Positions 10,655-17,694 of a stretch of DNA of 37,757 bases are shown here, one piece after another. How positions within the stretch are numbered: position 1 is the stretch's first letter; every line of letters begins with the position of its first letter. The stretch is from assembly GCA_011065175.1 (NCBI GenBank), contig JAAKFE010000008.1, forward strand, positions 1 through 37,757, written 5' to 3'. Below the pieces are notes generated by a model that saw only the letters and a list, made by a program, of their open reading frames with translations, was not told the origin of the DNA and made no database searches. Source of the DNA: Candidatus Anoxychlamydiales bacterium (lineage in GTDB: Bacteria; Chlamydiota; Chlamydiia; Chlamydiales; SM23-39). A program made the translations under genes and the position numbers.

Positions 10655-11254
10655 TTATTTTTTATTAAAATATAATCCTTTTGATTTACTATCATAATCT
10701 TTTTCTAAGGCATCTTTTATCACATTACTCATTGTTCTTAAAGTATTTGAGCAATTTTCAAAACTTCCTTTTAAGAAATCAATAATGAATTTACATTTTT
10801 CAGTTCCTGCTTGGATTTTCATAAGATTAGAAGTTAATTTCCCTCTATTTACTGCAAGACTCATTTGAATTAAATTTCCAAATGCTTGTGAACCTATCAA
10901 AAGTTGATTTGCATAGTTAGAAAGGATAGTTCCCAGTTTACTGGATGGGTTAGGATACCAATACATTGACAATCCTGTACCAGCCATTGATGTTCCCAAT
11001 CCTTGAGAGATTCTATCTTCCCATTTTGTGTATAAAGCTGCTTTATTCGAAACTTCAGCTGACATCTTTGTATAGTTTAATAAGTTTTGATTAAAAGTCT
11101 TCATCATCTTAGCAAACGACAACATCAATGTAGTCTCTTCGAGCATTACTTTGTTCATTGCCTTCATAATTGCATCTATACTCCCATTAGGCGGCTCGGA
11201 TGCTGGCCTTTTAGGAGGAGATACATCTACACTTTTTATTATATTATTACTCAT
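10655..11254 (-). CDS. Hypothetical secreted-type helical protein of the T3SS substrate operon
   Basis: A 199-residue protein I do not recognise. It starts behind a GGGAGG ribosome site, has no signal peptide, and opens with a Ser/Pro-rich flexible stretch (residues 1-25), as T3SS substrates often do. The rest is mostly helical: Met-rich amphipathic helices at about 28-75, a WYPNPSSKLG turn at 102-111, then apolar helices with YANQLLIGSQAFGNLIQM. Two cysteines lie near residues 154 and 168. It is spaced 11 bp from the CopB-like gene upstream and 18 bp from the CopD-like candidate downstream, so co-expression and joint export are likely. CT577-like function is possible by position only. Confidence 0.65.
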   Translation of the reverse strand: MSNNIIKSVDVSPPKRPASEPPNGSIDAIMKAMNKVMLEETTLMLSFAKMMKTFNQNLLNYTKMSAEVSNKAALYTKWEDRISQGLGTSMAGTGLSMYWYPNPSSKLGTILSNYANQLLIGSQAFGNLIQMSLAVNRGKLTSNLMKIQAGTEKCKFIIDFLKGSFENCSNTLRTMSNVIKDALEKDYDSKSKGLYFNKK

Positions 11255-11265
11255 ATTTACCTCCC

Positions 11266-12897
11266 TTATTGTCCTGTAAATATTTGACCAAACATATTGA
11301 TCGCTTGTTGCACATCTCCGGAAAATTGGTTCTGCTTCTGGCTATCGTTATCGATAAATTTAGATGATGTTTGAATTGAGTTATTTAATGTGTCTGTAAC
11401 AGTAGTTTCGATTAATGAATCATTTTGATCTTTAGTCAACTCAGTTGAGTCAGGTTGCTGTTTTTGACCTTTAGTGAAAGTCACATACTTAGGATTAATA
11501 CCTTTTAAAAATGAATAAAAAGAAAGTGTAAAAAATCCACCTCCCATGAATGCATTTTTAATTGCGCTACCATAGTTTTTTCCAGGTTCCCAGCTTGCAT
11601 TCAATCTATTCACTATTTTTCTAAGTTTACCTGGCTGAGCATTGTCAGTTTGAGTTTTTTGAATGTCATTTTTATTCTCATCTTTTTTATTCCGAGCATT
11701 AATTTCATCTTGTTCTGTAGCATTACCTTGTGCCTGAGATCTTGTGCTGCTTTCATCTGTACTTCCTCCTGACTGAACTTCCGCTGCTTCATTTGCTTCT
11801 CCTTGTTCAAATGTAACTGCAGTACTATTAGAAGAAGTTGATGATTGGGTTGAATCTACAGTCTCTGACACATTAGCCTTTTCTGCTGCTTGTGTCGCTT
11901 GTTCTGATTCTTCTTCCTCTTTAGCTAGATTGCCTTCTGTTGATGTTCCAGCCCCTGTTCCAGATGCCTTCCCCTCCGTTTCAGCAACATCTCCCTCTGG
12001 ACCTGAAAACATAGAAACTGCAAGTATACCTACAAATACTACAGCAGAAACTACAGCAAAAACCCATCCCTTTCTTTTAACATCTCCAAGGCCTGCTAAT
12101 TTTTTACTAATTTTTGCTAACGCTCCCTGAGCTAAAGACATAAACTTATTATCTAAAGATATTTGATTAATTTGAGCTATCATATCCATACTCTCAGTGT
12201 TCATATCTGAACACCAAGCTTTTACCATTATCATAAAGATATTTAAAATACCCGACGTTTTGTCTTTTAGATCTTTAGATTGAATATTTCCTTTTAAAAG
12301 CTTACATATTTGATCTACGTCAGATTTACTTTCTTTTTTTTGAGAAGAGGTTAAATCTTTATCATTATCAATAGCTTTATCTAAAGACTTTTTAAATCTT
12401 GCTATATATTCTGCTCTTTGATCCTTAGGAAGAGAATCGAATATAGATTTCATTTGAGTTAAAAATTCTTTTGCTAATTGAGCTTTTACATCCGGTGATG
12501 CTTGATTTATCATTTCAGTAAATTTTGAGGATAACGATTTTAATTCTTGCATCACAAATTGATTTTTTTCGCTAGATGGAAGGTTTTGATATATATCGTT
12601 TAATCTATTTGGATTATTTCCAAAAATCTCATTTATTAATTCCTTTTGTTCATTTGATGAAAGAGATCCATAAAGAGAAGCTAACTCCTTATTTGTCATT
12701 TGATTTACTTCATATTTGGACTCTATTTTCGGCGATGCAGCTTGCACTTTACTAAACAAATACTTTTTCGATTTTTTAGCATTGTTCGATGCATCATCAT
12801 CAAAATCTTCAGGAAGCGAAATTGGAGTTAATTTTTCTAACTCATGGTTAGTTTTAACCCCTGCTACTTGCGTTTTATCTATTTGAATACTAGACAT
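11266..12897 (-). CDS. CopB-like T3SS translocator candidate (SctE translocator type)
   Basis: A 543-residue protein with a strongly hydrophobic segment at about 277-298 (GWVFAVVSAVVFVGILAVSMF), just after a basic KRK. A second apolar patch near 485-505 (FMGGGFFTLSFYSFLKG) lies behind a low-complexity Glu/Ser/Thr/Gln linker (about 300-430). The N-terminal 250 residues are helical. This arrangement resembles major translocators such as CopB (CT578), YopB and IpaB, which insert into the host membrane to form the pore. In those, however, the two membrane segments are closer together, so the match is tentative. A longer frame opens at 2972 minus-strand-equivalent position 12972 but overlaps the previous gene; the ATG at 12897 has a perfect AGGAGG site and is preferred. 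Confidence 0.65.
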   Translation of the reverse strand: MSSIQIDKTQVAGVKTNHELEKLTPISLPEDFDDDASNNAKKSKKYLFSKVQAASPKIESKYEVNQMTNKELASLYGSLSSNEQKELINEIFGNNPNRLNDIYQNLPSSEKNQFVMQELKSLSSKFTEMINQASPDVKAQLAKEFLTQMKSIFDSLPKDQRAEYIARFKKSLDKAIDNDKDLTSSQKKESKSDVDQICKLLKGNIQSKDLKDKTSGILNIFMIMVKAWCSDMNTESMDMIAQINQISLDNKFMSLAQGALAKISKKLAGLGDVKRKGWVFAVVSAVVFVGILAVSMFSGPEGDVAETEGKASGTGAGTSTEGNLAKEEEESEQATQAAEKANVSETVDSTQSSTSSNSTAVTFEQGEANEAAEVQSGGSTDESSTRSQAQGNATEQDEINARNKKDENKNDIQKTQTDNAQPGKLRKIVNRLNASWEPGKNYGSAIKNAFMGGGFFTLSFYSFLKGINPKYVTFTKGQKQQPDSTELTKDQNDSLIETTVTDTLNNSIQTSSKFIDNDSQKQNQFSGDVQQAINMFGQIFTGQ

Positions 12898-12925
12898 TTT
12901 TAATGCCTCCTTTTTATTAATTTTT

Positions 12926-13984
12926 TTATGATTGACCCATTTTACTTGTTGTATGTTGAATTTCACTAGCAACCAATTGTATAATTTTTTCTGTTATTTG
13001 AATAAGTGACATAAGGTTCTGTGAAGTCATTGACAAGTCAGCAGATTCTGTTGAGTTAAGACCGTTTTCAGTCTGTTTTCCTATCTCAAAATTTTGAGAT
13101 ATTAAATTACCTACAGTATCATCATATTTAGCTGTTGAACCTTTTGGACTTGTACCAGTTTTGTTATAGTATGATGAACAAAAAGCAGCTGCTATATCTT
13201 TTGCTATACTAACATAATCTGTATAACCATCATGTGATGGCTTTCCTTGTAAAAAACCTAAAAATGATCTTTGCCAAACACCGCCCCTAGACCAATTCCA
13301 ATTATGCCCTGCTAAAGGAGATCCAGACCCATTCCATCCCATGATTTCATTATATCCAGATCCTAGATGTTGCTTATATATTGGGTTCTCTAAAGCATCT
13401 TTTAACTGTCCCATTAAACCATCATTTCCATTTTTTCCAGTTCCATATAAATCTTTCCAAATATATCTAAGAGCCCCTAAATTTGTAAGAGGTTTACCAT
13501 CAGGACCTTTAATATCAGATTTCTCTTGAAGCCATTTTTCTATTTGTTTTTCCATTTGATCATTATTTTCAGATGCACTGTGCTTTGTTGGATCCCAAGG
13601 TTTATTTACAGGTGGCTTACCAGCCTGCCATCCAATTCTTTGTCCTTGCTGGTTTAGAATCCAGTGTCCTAACGTTCCAGGTATATTTGTGCCGCCAAAC
13701 CCTCGATGTTCTATTTCTTCTAGTAATTGTTCTAATTTGTTTATATCTCCAATAACTTTACCTAAAATCTCTTGAACTTTAGCTATGACTTTAATTACTG
13801 CTGATTGTTTTGCTATTCCAAATTCTGAAAAAAGCATAATTAGGTAGACATAACTAATCTTTTTAAGATTATGCTTTCCTTTTAATTTATCTAGAATTTG
13901 TTGCATTTCCCAAGTCATCATCTCTTTTTTATAATCATTACCTTGAGATGGAGATACTGCTTTAACGTCCATTATTGAACTCAT
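12926..13984 (-). CDS. Hypothetical Trp/Gly-rich protein of the T3SS substrate operon
   Basis: A 352-residue protein not recognised by eye. It has no signal peptide and starts behind an AAGGAG site. Residues 15-100 are helical (a coiled-coil-like part with an apolar VYLIMLFSEFGIA helix). The middle (about 110-270) is unusual: rich in Trp, Gly, Asn and Pro, with repeated short GHW/GHNWNW/RGGVW turns, suggesting a compact globular domain rather than a coiled coil. The C-terminus (about 300-352) is again helical. The sandwich of two helical ends around a globular centre recalls needle-tip proteins (SctA), and position just before a translocator gene fits, but this is inference without any detectable motif. 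Confidence 0.6.
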   Translation of the reverse strand: MSSIMDVKAVSPSQGNDYKKEMMTWEMQQILDKLKGKHNLKKISYVYLIMLFSEFGIAKQSAVIKVIAKVQEILGKVIGDINKLEQLLEEIEHRGFGGTNIPGTLGHWILNQQGQRIGWQAGKPPVNKPWDPTKHSASENNDQMEKQIEKWLQEKSDIKGPDGKPLTNLGALRYIWKDLYGTGKNGNDGLMGQLKDALENPIYKQHLGSGYNEIMGWNGSGSPLAGHNWNWSRGGVWQRSFLGFLQGKPSHDGYTDYVSIAKDIAAAFCSSYYNKTGTSPKGSTAKYDDTVGNLISQNFEIGKQTENGLNSTESADLSMTSQNLMSLIQITEKIIQLVASEIQHTTSKMGQS

Positions 13985-13997
13985 ATTTTTTTTCTCC

Positions 13998-14402
13998 TTA
14001 ACTTTGTATCCACTTAGTTTTGGATTTTTTTCTTTTAATTTTTGGTTTTTCTTCAGAAGGAATAATTGTCTGTTTTAAATAATCTTTCATCGATTGCATT
14101 GAATTCCATTCTTCTTCTGTAAAGTTATTTTGATCATTTAAAAAGGTTTGAAGGTCTTCTTCAGAAACACCTATTTTTTCAAATACTTTATTTTTTTCAT
14201 TTTCGATTTTTTCTTGCATTTCATTTAAAAAAGCTTGTAGCTCTTTTCTTTCTTCTTCAGTTCCATTTGCGATTCTATCTTTAATTTTTTCAGAAAATTT
14301 AATTGCACTTTCTAATGTTTCTTGAAATTTCTCTAATTTAGCTTCTTCCTCTAAATCGAAAAAATCAAAAATGCTTGAAATTTCTTGTTGTAATTTTAAC
14401 AT
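13998..14402 (-). CDS. Small acidic coiled-coil protein of the T3SS substrate operon
   Basis: A 134-residue, Glu-rich protein that is almost entirely predicted helix, with a short basic tail (KIKRKKSKTKW). It starts behind a GAGGT ribosome site. Its size, acidity and place between larger candidate substrates would fit a secretion chaperone or a small exported coiled-coil protein. It lacks the TPR pattern expected of the SycD/Scc2 class of translocator chaperones, and no such gene is seen elsewhere in the operon. I do not recognise a family. Confidence 0.6.
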   Translation of the reverse strand: MLKLQQEISSIFDFFDLEEEAKLEKFQETLESAIKFSEKIKDRIANGTEEERKELQAFLNEMQEKIENEKNKVFEKIGVSEEDLQTFLNDQNNFTEEEWNSMQSMKDYLKQTIIPSEEKPKIKRKKSKTKWIQS

Positions 14403-14422
14403 GTATTACCTCGCTATTTTTA

Positions 14423-15634
14423 TTAAACTTTATTACTTTGAACTAATTGATTTAACATCTCACTATAGTTACTTAAAGATTGAGTAGTTTGTTCTAAATT
14501 TCTTAAAGCTTTTTTGTTTTGTTGCAGGTCCATATTGATAGTATTCTCATCTGCTTTAACAATTAAATCTGATAAGTTTTGAGCATTTGCTTCAAATGCA
14601 TTTGTCTGTTTTTGCCAACTTTTTAATGATGTTTTATCTGGACTAATTTTATAATTTGAGTCACCTGACATACGATGAAAAGTTTTTGCATCTTTTGTAA
14701 ATATCATATCATCGATTGTAGCAAATACATCTAACAAAAATTCCCCAGCGTATTTATACTTTGGCTGTCCTTTGGTTGTGATTTTTTCATTTAAAGCACT
14801 TAGCCTTTTACTAAAGTGCAGCTCTTCTTTATCAAACCATTTATTTATTTTATCTTTATATGCAAAAGCGGCTCTAAAAGCCTCTGAAATAAACGGATTT
14901 CTACTTATGAAAGGTAAAAACTGACCTATACACATTTTAGATTTTTTATTTTTAGCATTTAATCCAAGAATACTTTTAATAAATGAGCTATTAACTACAT
15001 CTCCAACAATCTTTTTAATTGTTGGATCTTTCAAATATTTTTCAGCTTCTCTACAACCTAGTAATTCCCAAGTTTCTCTACCCTTTTGAGATAAAATATT
15101 TTGTGGACCATTCCAAACAGCTTTTACCCAATCCCAAAATGATGAGGGATGAATAAAACTGTTCCATTCTCCTTTTAAATCTGGAGATAATACGTATTTA
15201 TCTTCATAAGCTGGATATTTTGTTAAATCTTTATCAGCTGCCATTTTAGCTTCAGCTTGTTTTTCTTCTTCTTTTAATTCTTTCTCTTTTGCTTGCTCTT
15301 GTTTTATACCTTCTAATAATCCACTTACATATGATTTTACATCTGAATCTGATATACCCATTTTCAAAAGACTTTCTAAAAAAGCTCTTTTATTAGAGAA
15401 TCCCTTAATAGACAGTAAAACTTTTTCAATAGCTTCTTTTGCCTGCTTTTCCCTAACTTCCCTTTGAAGACAATCTTTGTCGCTTTTAAGCGTATCTTGT
15501 ATAGATTTCATTACATAGAACATAAAAGGTAAATCACCTTTACTTGTACCTTTACCTTTTGAAGGTAAACTCGCAGTTGGTAGTGATGAAATATTTTGCG
15601 CAGCTGCATTACTAGATGAAATATTGTTATTCAT
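14423..15634 (-). CDS. Hypothetical protein, first gene of the T3SS substrate operon
   Basis: A 403-residue protein without a recognisable family. The first 35 residues are rich in Asn, Ser, Ala and Lys and disordered, typical of a T3SS export signal. Residues 35-130 form helices ending in a Lys/Glu/Ala coiled coil. A central part with WNSFIHPSSFWDWVKAVW (about 155-172) looks globular, and the C-terminal 60 residues are a Gln/Asn-rich helix. It starts behind GAGGT and is the first gene after the consensus promoter at 15687-15715, so it should be the most directly expressed member of the operon. Whether it is an effector, translocator or gatekeeper-like protein cannot be told from sequence. 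Confidence 0.65.
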   Translation of the reverse strand: MNNNISSSNAAAQNISSLPTASLPSKGKGTSKGDLPFMFYVMKSIQDTLKSDKDCLQREVREKQAKEAIEKVLLSIKGFSNKRAFLESLLKMGISDSDVKSYVSGLLEGIKQEQAKEKELKEEEKQAEAKMAADKDLTKYPAYEDKYVLSPDLKGEWNSFIHPSSFWDWVKAVWNGPQNILSQKGRETWELLGCREAEKYLKDPTIKKIVGDVVNSSFIKSILGLNAKNKKSKMCIGQFLPFISRNPFISEAFRAAFAYKDKINKWFDKEELHFSKRLSALNEKITTKGQPKYKYAGEFLLDVFATIDDMIFTKDAKTFHRMSGDSNYKISPDKTSLKSWQKQTNAFEANAQNLSDLIVKADENTINMDLQQNKKALRNLEQTTQSLSNYSEMLNQLVQSNKV

Positions 15635-15686
15635 TGATTACCTCTTTTATTAGCTAATTATTATTAAATCTATCTCTCCAGTTCTT

Positions 15687-15715
15687 ATTATAGCTAAGAT
15701 AGAGTTCTTTGTCAA
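15687..15715 (-). promoter_or_regulatory. Perfect consensus sigma-70/sigma-66-type promoter of the six-gene operon
   Basis: On the minus strand TTGACA (15715-15710) and TATAAT (15692-15687) are separated by exactly 17 bp, a 12/12 consensus match. Transcription would start near 15680, leaving a leader of about 45 nt with a GAGGT ribosome site before the ATG at 15634. Confidence 0.8.
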
Positions 15716-15852
15716 TATTTTTCTTTAAAGAGCCTTAACAATACTTGAATGCAACCAGCTTATCTCAAGGAACTTAAGCATAAGAAAAAAATATTTATAA
15801 ATTTTAAAGATATTATTAAGAAAATTAGATGATTTTCATAAGCCCTTATTTT

Positions 15853-15899
15853 TAAAGTATTTATATAAATTGAGTAAAGATTTGATTTTAAATACTTTA
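15853..15899. repeat. 11-bp inverted repeat in the divergent intergenic region
   Basis: TAAAGTATTTA (15853-15863) and its exact complement TAAATACTTTA (15889-15899) are 25 bp apart. They lie in the 577-bp A+T-rich spacer (15635-16211) between the substrate operon and the frameshifted gene. Apart from this repeat and the two promoters I see no coding or RNA signal in that spacer. It could be an operator or chance in A/T-rich DNA. Confidence 0.4.
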
Positions 15900-16095
15900 T
15901 GTTTTTATAAACACCTGATATTTAATTTCTTATGAAAAAGAGGAAATCTAAAACTTTTTCGACAAGCTTTAAATCGGTTATAAGACATAAACCACTGTCT
16001 TTCAATTCCTTAAAAAATATTTTCGAAATGATAGATTTTAAAAGATCTAGAATTGATTTTTAGTCAAAATAGCAGCGTTTTTTAAAAAAATTAAT

Positions 16096-16125
16096 TTGAA
16101 TATTATTGTATTAATAATATATAAT
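16096..16125 (+). promoter_or_regulatory. Probable promoter of the frameshifted small gene
   Basis: TTGAAT (16096-16101) and TATAAT (16120-16125) are 18 bp apart, followed by an 80-nt leader and an AAGGAG ribosome site before the ATG at 16212. The surrounding DNA is nearly pure A/T, which weakens the call. Confidence 0.45.
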
Positions 16126-16211
16126 ATCTATTATTGTTTAATAGAAATTAGCCTTATTAATAATAACACACATAAAAAACAATAATATTAATCTTTAATT
16201 AAGGAGTTTTT

Positions 16212-16537
16212 ATGAGCACACCTACAAGTTTTATGCCATTTAGCGGTAATCATGATCCTTTTGCCAATGATCCAACTGTTGCTGATTTAAGAAATTCTAA
16301 ACAAAGAATTGATCTTAAGGAATTAAAAAAAATTAATCTCGAGGAATTAATTCAAGCAGCATTTAGACCTTTTGATATTTTTTCCGAAAATACTGCAGTT
16401 GAAAGTATTAGAAAATTTGGCAACGAATAGATCCAAACAAAATACATACAGAAAAAGCACTAGCTAAAATGTTTTCTGGCATCTATGAAGGCTTAAGACC
16501 CTATTACCAAAAACATCTACAAAACCGCGAAAATTAA
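16212..16537 (+). pseudogene. Frameshifted small gene (about 108 codons in two frames)
   Basis: The first frame runs from an ATG with a strong AAGGAG site to a TAG at 16428-16430, giving 72 residues. Shortly before that stop, the -1 frame continues without interruption to a TAA at 16535-16537. It reads WQRIDPNKIHTEKALAKMF, then SGIYEGLRPYYQKHLQNREN, protein-like sequence with sensible composition. A promoter lies upstream and a strong terminator begins 3 bp after the second stop, so the full span looks like one original gene broken by a one-base indel near AAAATTTGG (about 16415-16424). The N-terminus is Ser/Thr/Pro-rich and could be an export signal. I do not recognise the family. A sequencing error or programmed frameshift are alternatives. 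Confidence 0.55.
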
Positions 16538-16539
16538 GT

Positions 16540-16577
16540 AAGATTGCTATCAAATTTATAGCAATCTTATTTTTATA
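16540..16577 (+). terminator. Strong Rho-independent terminator
   Basis: A perfect 11-bp stem, AAGATTGCTAT/ATAGCAATCTT (16540-16550 and 16558-16568), has a 7-nt loop and is followed by ATTTTTAT. It starts 3 bp after the end of the frameshifted gene. Confidence 0.8.
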
Positions 16578-16694
16578 AAAAAAGTCTTAAAAATCTAAAA
16601 GAAAACCCTTTCAATAGCAAAAAGAGTTAAAGGACCTGCTGTTAAGGCAGTAATATTGTTTCCAATCATTCGATAACTGAACAGAGTCGATTTT

Positions 16695-16955
16695 TTAGGA
16701 ATTCCAATTACTACTTCCGGCATCCCAAAAGTGCTGATATATCCAAATATATCCAAATACAGCTGAGCTAATTTTTGCTCCTAACCAAGCTCCTTGGATC
16801 CCTCCTAGAAGATACCCCGTTCCTGCTCCAATAGCTGTTGCAAAAACAATTACATGAACCCTGTTTTTTAAACATCCAAGTGATTCTTTAACTCCATATT
16901 GAAAAGCTTCAAATGGCGTAACGTTTAAGCGATAACTACCTGCTGGCATAACCAT
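16695..16955 (-). CDS. Small glycine-zipper membrane protein
   Basis: An 86-residue protein unknown to me. The ATG at 16955 has a perfect AGGAGG site 8 bp upstream, so the longer in-frame start at 17045 is unlikely. After a polar N-terminus, residues about 35-75 form a bilobed apolar hairpin: VIVFATAIGAGTGYLLGG, a short turn, then GAWLGAKISSAVFGYIWIY. The regular small residues (GxxxG-like spacing) are typical of glycine-zipper membrane hairpins. Bilobed hydrophobic hairpins are also the hallmark of chlamydial inclusion-membrane (Inc) proteins, so an exported membrane protein is possible. It lies between the substrate operon and the T3SS core operon and is divergent from the latter. Confidence 0.6.
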   Translation of the reverse strand: MVMPAGSYRLNVTPFEAFQYGVKESLGCLKNRVHVIVFATAIGAGTGYLLGGIQGAWLGAKISSAVFGYIWIYQHFWDAGSSNWNS

Positions 16956-16992
16956 AATAAAAACCTCCTTTAAAAATTTTTTAAAAGAAATG

Positions 16993-17021
16993 AAGATAAG
17001 ATATAAAATATTTTTTGTGAA
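16993..17021 (-). promoter_or_regulatory. Possible promoter for the small membrane protein
   Basis: On the minus strand TTCACA (17021-17016) and TATCTT (16998-16993) are 17 bp apart, about 38 bp before the ATG at 16955. The rest of the 16956-17280 spacer is A/T-rich. It must also hold the promoter for the T3SS operon, but I find no clear consensus for that. Confidence 0.35.
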
Positions 17022-17280
17022 GGAGTCTTTTATTAATATTTTCATTTGAAATGGCGTTGCTTAAAAAAATATAAAATAAAAAAAATGGATTAAAAAATGC
17101 AATTTTTATTGATTTAATTTTATATAAAATAATTTAATAAGAAAGTAAAAAAAATTCTTAAAAGTTTTAATGCAAATAACTTAAACAAAAAAAACAAACA
17201 AGTTTGATAAATTTCTTATTTTTTTTTCTTTTAATCAATAAAAAAAATCATCAAAATGAAATATAAGATTGGGGTAATTT

Positions 17281-17685
17281 GTGGTTGAACATATAAAAAA
17301 GGTATGCGAAGTTTTAAAAATTGAACTTCCTACGCAAGAAAAAGATAAAAGTTATTCTATCGAAATCACAAAAGATCTTGAAGTGAAAATTTTTGATTTA
17401 GATCCAGGTTTTTATTTTCATGCTAATATAATCCACTTACCCGATGAAAAAAAAGAAGATCTTTTTATTTATTTGATGAGAGCAAATCTTTTAGGACAAG
17501 GAACAGGTAGATGTAGAATTGGACTCGATATGGAAGAAAAATTCTTGACTCTGTCTTATCTTATAGATTATGAAGTAAACTATATAGAGTTTAAAGAGAA
17601 GTTAGAAGATTTTACAAATTATATTAATTACTGGAAAAAAGAAATTATACTACATATTGAAAAAGCAAGAAGCTCAATTTTATAA
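17281..17685 (+). CDS. T3SS chaperone, Scc4/CT663-like (CesT/SycE fold)
   Basis: A 134-residue acidic protein with the alternating strand-helix pattern of class I T3SS chaperones (Tir chaperone/CesT family), including the FYFHANIIHLP strand and the LFIYLMRANLLGQGTGRCRIGLD segment. Its position directly before sctD matches CT663 (Scc4) of C. trachomatis. Scc4 serves as a chaperone for the gatekeeper CopN and also binds RNA polymerase. Whether this homologue shares the second role cannot be judged. The start codon is GTG, with GGGGT 6 bp upstream. The stop is 9 bp before sctD, so it is the first gene of the T3SS operon. Confidence 0.8.
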   Translation: MVEHIKKVCEVLKIELPTQEKDKSYSIEITKDLEVKIFDLDPGFYFHANIIHLPDEKKEDLFIYLMRANLLGQGTGRCRIGLDMEEKFLTLSYLIDYEVNYIEFKEKLEDFTNYINYWKKEIILHIEKARSSIL

Positions 17686-17694
17686 AGGAATTTA

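Noticed and set aside
11930-12130. Open frame on the plus strand opposite the CopB-like gene
   Set aside because: It is a shadow of the Ser/Thr/Gly-rich codons on the minus strand and has no ribosome site.
16412-16424. Programmed -1 ribosomal frameshift at the AAAATTT stretch
   Set aside because: The bases do not fit the X-XXY-YYZ slippery rule (the second codon would re-pair as ATT), and no strong downstream structure before the stop is visible. An indel is simpler.
17109-17138. TTGATT-18-TTTAAT as promoter of the T3SS operon
   Set aside because: Both hexamers are poor and such matches are expected by chance in this nearly pure A/T spacer.
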